9,065 nt of DNA from B8-G4 sp033720735 (GTDB lineage: Bacteria > Bacteroidota > Bacteroidia > Chitinophagales > Saprospiraceae), in the NCBI GenBank assembly GCA_033720735.1, contig JAWWBX010000177.1, positions 1 to 9,065 of the forward strand, written 5' to 3'. The position numbers and the translations under genes are program-made. Position 1 is the first letter of the stretch. Every line of letters starts with the position of its first letter. The notes under the pieces were generated by a model that was given only the letters and a program-made list of their open reading frames with translations, ran no database searches and had not been told where the DNA came from. This document shows, piece after piece, positions 5,889-9,065 of the stretch.

Positions 5889-8020
5889 TAGCTCGACGCT
5901 TTCTGGCCGGTCGCCGAAACGCCCGCAGAGGGAGCCTGTAGCGACAGGTTGGTATACTGCCCTTCCTCCTTGTGAAACTGGATCTTGATGGTCCCGTCGA
6001 GCGTCTCGTAGCTTCCCTCACTTTTGGGAATGAGATACCCGCTGATCGCGGATCCGGTGATGCGGAGGTACAGCATGTCGTCACGCTCTGAAACAATGGC
6101 CTGCACCGGGAATTCCTTGATCTGGTATGTGCCCATGATTGTCGGGGGGATCTCAAAAGAGGCGTACAACGACTGGATAGAAGGGTGGAAATTGTTCATA
6201 ATGTCACCATCCGGTACATTCCAGTTGACCTTGACGGCGGTGATCTCTTTATGCCGTGGCAATTTGACGTTGAATGGCTCCGGCTTGCTGAGGATGCTGG
6301 CCGAATAGTCGAGGACCGTTGACGTGCCGTCTTCGTAATCGACCTGGACCGCCACGGGGACAGGCCGCGTGCCGTTGTTGCGAATGGCCAGTTTGCCCTT
6401 CTTGTAGGAGTCAATGGCGACGTCCACGTTGCCGTAATTGAAGAACCAGGGTTTCCACAGCCAGCTCAGATCCTGTCCCGATACATTCTCGAACGTATAG
6501 AAGAAGTCGTAGGGTGTCGGAGCTTTCAGGGCCCAACGCCGGATATAGGTGCTGTAGCATTTCTGGAACATCTCTTCACCGAGATGGTGGAGCATGATCG
6601 AATAGATGAATGCCGGCAACGGATAGGACGCGTAGCCGTAATTGGTATTGTCCATAAACTGTGTCGACGTGATGAGCGGCAGGTCGCTCAAGGTCCCCAT
6701 TGTCCGCAGCTGCGTGGCAAACTGTCCGTAGAGGGGGGTATCGTCTTCATTAAAGAAATTGTCGATGATGTACGACGTATTGAAATCGGCCCACCCCTCG
6801 TCCATCCAGGCAAACCGTTTTTCATTGGTGCGGACGTACATCGGGAAGTAGGTGTGAAACATCTCATGGACTGTGACCCCCAGGCCGGGTCCCCCGTTGT
6901 TGGCCATCATCGGTGTTTCCATACCACCCCCGCCTGCCCCGGCAATGAAGGTGGTAAACTCCGGGTAGGGGTAGGGCACGCCAGGCATGTCCTCGGAAAA
7001 GTGCTTCATCATTTTTCGTTGGTTGGCCGTCACCTCTGCGGCACCGTCGCCCAGTACATCATTGTAGTAGGTGTGGATCAGTACCGACCGGTCTTCGACC
7101 TGCTGCGAAGCAGCATCCCAGCCAAAATGGTCGCTCAGACAGAACGAGAAGTCAGAAACCTGATCGGCCACGTAGTGCCAGGTCCCGGATTTGTGGCGCA
7201 GCCCGTTTTCCAGATCCTCGAGGGCTACAATAGCCACTGTCTCTGCCGAGGCCTGCGCGCGTCGGTAGCGCTCGAGCTGCTCAGGTTGGAACACTTCCTC
7301 AGGATTTTGCAGCGCACCCGTGGCCAGCACACTATACTGCGGAGGTGCCGTGATCGTGACGTCAAAGTTGCCCAGGTTGTTATAAAACTCCGTGCTGAAG
7401 TCGTAAGACAGGCGATCCCAGCCGAAGACATCGTCGTATACGGCAATCTGTGGATACCAGTAAGCGATAAAGAAGGAGGTACTGTCGTAGGCTCCGGTGC
7501 GGACCGTGGTCTCCGGTATCTTTTGCTTCCAGTCGATCTCGAGCCGGACAGAGGCACCGCTTGCGAGCGGCTCCGGCAGCGAGAGGGTGGCGTTGGTGCC
7601 CTGCCGGCGGAAACTGCGGCTGTTCTCCACATCAATTTCGTTTTCACCGACGTAGAGGCGGGTGATCTGCACACCCTCGTTGATATCGTCGGGACGCACC
7701 CGGTAGGCCCGCGGATTGGCTTCTCTGAATACATCGTGGTACAGGCGGATCACAATGGATCGCAACTCGTCCGGGCTGTTGTTGTAATACACGATATCCT
7801 CCTTGCCGACGAGCATCATCTCCTCAGGCAACACCTCCACCTCAATCTTGTAATCAACAGTGTTATGCCAGTAGGCGGGTCCTGGATTGCCGTCGTAGGA
7901 GCGTGTTCCGTTCTGGTATGCCTGCCGGATCTCGGACGGCATGAAAAACCGTGTTTCCTGGGCAGGGGCAACAGTGGTGCAGATGACGGTGGCTGCCATC
8001 ACGATGGAAAGTCTCAACAT
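5888..8020 (-). CDS. Secreted M1 family zinc metallopeptidase
   Basis: The predicted protein has 710 residues. The frame is open to 8092, but the signal peptide starts at the ATG at 8020 (MLRLSIVMAATVICTTVAPAQ), so I take that start. The gluzincin signature HEMFH lies at 385-389 with E408 eighteen residues later in WMDEGWADF. H385, H389 and E408 bind zinc and E386 is the catalytic base. GGGGMETPMM at about 363-372 is the substrate-binding GxMEN equivalent, with Thr in place of Asn. ASYPLPA has the Tyr (about 466) expected to stabilise the transition state. An N-terminal beta domain of about 220 residues precedes the catalytic domain, as in aminopeptidase N and leukotriene A4 hydrolase relatives. 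A beta-rich tail follows. It should cleave peptides in the periplasm or outside the cell, probably as an aminopeptidase. It is followed with a one-base overlap by the 498-residue gene. A MarR regulator lies 151 bases upstream. Confidence 0.93.
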   Translation of the reverse strand: MLRLSIVMAATVICTTVAPAQETRFFMPSEIRQAYQNGTRSYDGNPGPAYWHNTVDYKIEVEVLPEEMMLVGKEDIVYYNNSPDELRSIVIRLYHDVFREANPRAYRVRPDDINEGVQITRLYVGENEIDVENSRSFRRQGTNATLSLPEPLASGASVRLEIDWKQKIPETTVRTGAYDSTSFFIAYWYPQIAVYDDVFGWDRLSYDFSTEFYNNLGNFDVTITAPPQYSVLATGALQNPEEVFQPEQLERYRRAQASAETVAIVALEDLENGLRHKSGTWHYVADQVSDFSFCLSDHFGWDAASQQVEDRSVLIHTYYNDVLGDGAAEVTANQRKMMKHFSEDMPGVPYPYPEFTTFIAGAGGGGMETPMMANNGGPGLGVTVHEMFHTYFPMYVRTNEKRFAWMDEGWADFNTSYIIDNFFNEDDTPLYGQFATQLRTMGTLSDLPLITSTQFMDNTNYGYASYPLPAFIYSIMLHHLGEEMFQKCYSTYIRRWALKAPTPYDFFYTFENVSGQDLSWLWKPWFFNYGNVDVAIDSYKKGKLAIRNNGTRPVPVAVQVDYEDGTSTVLDYSASILSKPEPFNVKLPRHKEITAVKVNWNVPDGDIMNNFHPSIQSLYASFEIPPTIMGTYQIKEFPVQAIVSERDDMLYLRITGSAISGYLIPKSEGSYETLDGTIKIQFHKEEGQYTNLSLQAPSAGVSATGQKASS

Positions 8021-8132
8021 ATGCTTGAATTTTACCTGGTTAGGTGCTGCGTGAAGATACAGTTGGTGGCGTGAAAACCCGGTCCGTGTCACAGGATTCC
8101 GACCCAGAGGCCGATTTGATCGACTGAAGGAG

Positions 8133-8149
8133 TTCGCGAATGTCGCGGA
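8133..8149. repeat. Short inverted repeat between the MarR and peptidase genes
   Basis: TTCGCGA and TCGCGGA flank ATG. The inner CGCGA/TCGCG arms pair perfectly, and one mismatch separates them from a further pair. It sits 22 bases past the MarR stop and about 110 bases upstream of the peptidase start. It could be an operator, a weak hairpin or chance. There is no T-run, so it is not a standard terminator. Confidence 0.3.
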
Positions 8150-8171
8150 GTGGCGTGTGTGCTGTACAAGA

Positions 8172-8621
8172 TTATTGATGAGCGTCGACCTGTTTCACCA
8201 TTCTTTCAAGTAATTGCAGCAGGCTGGCCACTTCTTCTTCGGACAATCCCTGAAGCATGCGGCGTGCGGCTTCGATGCGCATCGTGCTCCACTGCCGGAA
8301 GATCTCCCGGCCATCGTTTGACAGCTGAAGCACCACGGCGCGCCGGTCCGCAGGAGAAGCGACCCGCATGACCAGGCGCTTGTCCACCAGCCGCTGGATG
8401 ATACCCGTTGCCGTACTCAAGGGAGCCCCCAGTACTTCGGCAATGTCCTTCATCATCACATTGTCATGATCGCCGATCCAGACCAGTACCTGCAGGTCAC
8501 GCTTGTCGATCTGATCCGTCACTTCCACGCAGGTGCCATCGACACGCTTCATCGCCATGAACAGATCTTGCATGGCATGGACAAACTGCCCGGACAGGAT
8601 ATCGCGCTCTTCGTGCGTCAT
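8172..8621 (-). CDS. MarR family transcriptional regulator
   Basis: The predicted protein has 149 residues, the usual MarR length. The frame is open from 8732, but the MarR-like N-terminus begins at the ATG at 8621 (MTHEERDILSGQFVHAMQDL). The winged helix-turn-helix covers about 40-110. DLQVLVWIGDHDNVMMKDIAEVL leads into the recognition helix APLSTATGIIQRLVDKRLV at 66-84, and the wing ASPADRRAVVLQLS has the family's DRR at 92-94. The last helix, LSEEEVASLLQLLERMV, closes the dimerisation domain. It should bind DNA as a dimer, usually as a repressor released by a small ligand or by oxidation. No Cys lies in the DNA-binding core; the only Cys is at 31. The peptidase operon lies 151 bases downstream on the same strand and is a candidate target, along with its own promoter. 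A T9SS gene remnant lies behind its start. Confidence 0.92.
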   Translation of the reverse strand: MTHEERDILSGQFVHAMQDLFMAMKRVDGTCVEVTDQIDKRDLQVLVWIGDHDNVMMKDIAEVLGAPLSTATGIIQRLVDKRLVMRVASPADRRAVVLQLSNDGREIFRQWSTMRIEAARRMLQGLSEEEVASLLQLLERMVKQVDAHQ

Positions 8622-8683
8622 GTGTGAATATAAATGGATGCAAGGGTTGTTTTGTTGGCGGGCGAGGTGACCGTTGTCAGTGA

Positions 8684-8884
8684 TTTGTCCGCCTGGTGCT
8701 GGATCGCTGGGGTAATGTGGTGTATCATGCATCGGACCAAATTCTCAATGTCATGTCTATCGGCTGGGATGGCACGTACCAGGGCAATCCACTTCCGCCT
8801 GGAGTGTACACGTATCGCGCGCGCATCGCCTTCTTCGACGGACTGACTGAGACCTTTATCGGGCAGGTGACGATCCTGCGTTGA
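8684..8884 (+). pseudogene. 3' remnant of a T9SS type B (gliding-motility-associated) cargo gene
   Basis: Reading from 8684, the frame gives FVRLVLDRWGNVVYH, then IGWDGTYQG, LPPGVYTYRARIAFFDGLTE and GQVTILR, and stops at TGA 8882-8884. This is the end of the T9SS type B C-terminal sorting domain, in the order DRWG, WDG, G-x-P-x-PGVY-x-Y and a final hydrophobic strand before the stop. The domain normally ends very large adhesins or enzymes. Here an in-frame TGA at 8681-8683 sits directly upstream, and none of the three plus frames before it shows the preceding FSPNGDG-type motif. The body and half of the domain are therefore missing. A GTG at 8696 could start a 62-residue peptide, but without a signal peptide it could not be exported. 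I call it a decayed 3' fragment left by a deletion or rearrangement. It is an uninterrupted 66-codon frame, so the loss may be recent, or the piece may be expressed. Confidence 0.75.
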
Positions 8885-8909
8885 TATCTGGGGTGATTCT
8901 GTACTTTCG
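8881..8909 (+). promoter_or_regulatory. Possible Bacteroidota-type promoter for the sulfatase gene
   Basis: TTG at 8881-8883 and TACTTTCG at 8902-8909 are 18 bases apart. They resemble the -33 TTG/TTTG and -7 TAnnTTTG elements of this phylum, with one mismatch in the -7 element. The ATG follows at 8928. The match is short and could be chance, but a promoter is needed in this 43-base gap unless the gene is read through from the remnant. Confidence 0.35.
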
Positions 8910-8927
8910 AGCTCTGATCGTTTTGCA

Positions 8928-9065
8928 ATGCGCTGTGTGCTGAATGCCATCTCCTTCCTGGCTCTGTGCCTCTCCCTGGCCACTTGCCGGAGTCCTGTTG
9001 AGACGGGTGCCGATGTGCCCAACATCGTGCTGATCCTTGCGGATGATCTCGGGTATGGAGACCTG
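8928..9065 (+). CDS. Sulfatase lipoprotein, N-terminal part (3' end off the window)
   Basis: The first 46 codons are present and the frame continues past the right edge. MRCVLNAISFLALCLSLATC is a lipoprotein signal with lipobox LATC and lipid-bearing Cys20. It is followed by a short linker and PNIVLILADDLGYGDL at 31-46. That block is the N-terminal strand of the formylglycine sulfatases (alkaline-phosphatase fold), in which the two Asp residues (D39, D40) bind the catalytic calcium. The later CxPSR/CxAGR motif, whose Cys or Ser becomes formylglycine, lies outside the window. Catalytic competence and substrate (aryl or polysaccharide sulfate) therefore cannot be judged. Export to the periplasm or outer membrane fits polysaccharide-degrading sulfatases common in marine Bacteroidota. 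No sulfatase-maturation or glycan-use genes are seen in the window. Confidence 0.88.
   Translation, partial: MRCVLNAISFLALCLSLATCRSPVETGADVPNIVLILADDLGYGDL

Noticed and set aside
6584..8074. 496-codon plus-strand open frame
   Set aside because: It is antisense to the M1 peptidase, whose zinc motif fixes the coding strand. The frame has no family features.

Overview
This window looks like chromosomal DNA from a member of the Bacteroidota, probably a relative of Lewinella or the Saprospiraceae. That placement is inferred from gene content: a C-terminal type A sorting domain of the type IX secretion system (T9SS) on a redoxin, a T9SS type B (gliding-motility-associated) sorting domain fragment, secreted and lipoprotein-rich genes, little Shine-Dalgarno signal before starts, and moderately high GC. 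There are no tRNAs, rRNAs, insertion sequences, CRISPR arrays or phage genes, and no stretch over 300 bases lacks a gene.

Layout, left to right. (1) A lipoprotein of unknown function runs off the left edge on the minus strand (344 to 1). (2) Divergent from it, on the plus strand, is a secreted protein with a calcium-loop-like motif, a Trp/His-rich middle and a histone-H1-like Lys/Thr repeat tail (480-1646). A YdeI/OmpD-associated family protein follows (1695-2279). (3) Convergent to these is a minus-strand pair, a GNAT acetyltransferase (3408-2923) followed after 22 bases by a small P-loop NTPase of the adenylate-kinase-like type (2900-2319). (4) Divergent from that pair is a secreted thioredoxin-fold protein with a CPPC active site and a T9SS type A tail (3513-4346). 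(5) Convergent to it is a minus-strand block: a MarR-family regulator (8621-8172), a secreted M1-type zinc metallopeptidase (8020-5888) and a 498-residue secreted protein of unknown function (5888-4392). The last two genes overlap by one base (TAATG), so they are probably co-translated. (6) At the right edge, on the plus strand, are a 3' remnant of a T9SS type B cargo gene (8684-8884) and the first 46 codons of a sulfatase lipoprotein (8928 to the edge).

How the genes fit together. Much of the window is cell-envelope or secreted: two lipoproteins, a T9SS-exported redoxin, a periplasmic or surface peptidase with its partner, and the repeat-tailed protein. The MarR gene lies just upstream of the peptidase operon on the same strand and could regulate it, but nothing in the sequence proves this. 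I did not find a convincing new multi-gene system. The most unusual items are the orphan sorting-domain remnant, which marks a likely rearrangement breakpoint, and the chimeric repeat-tailed secreted protein. For several genes the longest open frame starts too early. The starts given here were chosen from signal peptides and conserved N-termini.
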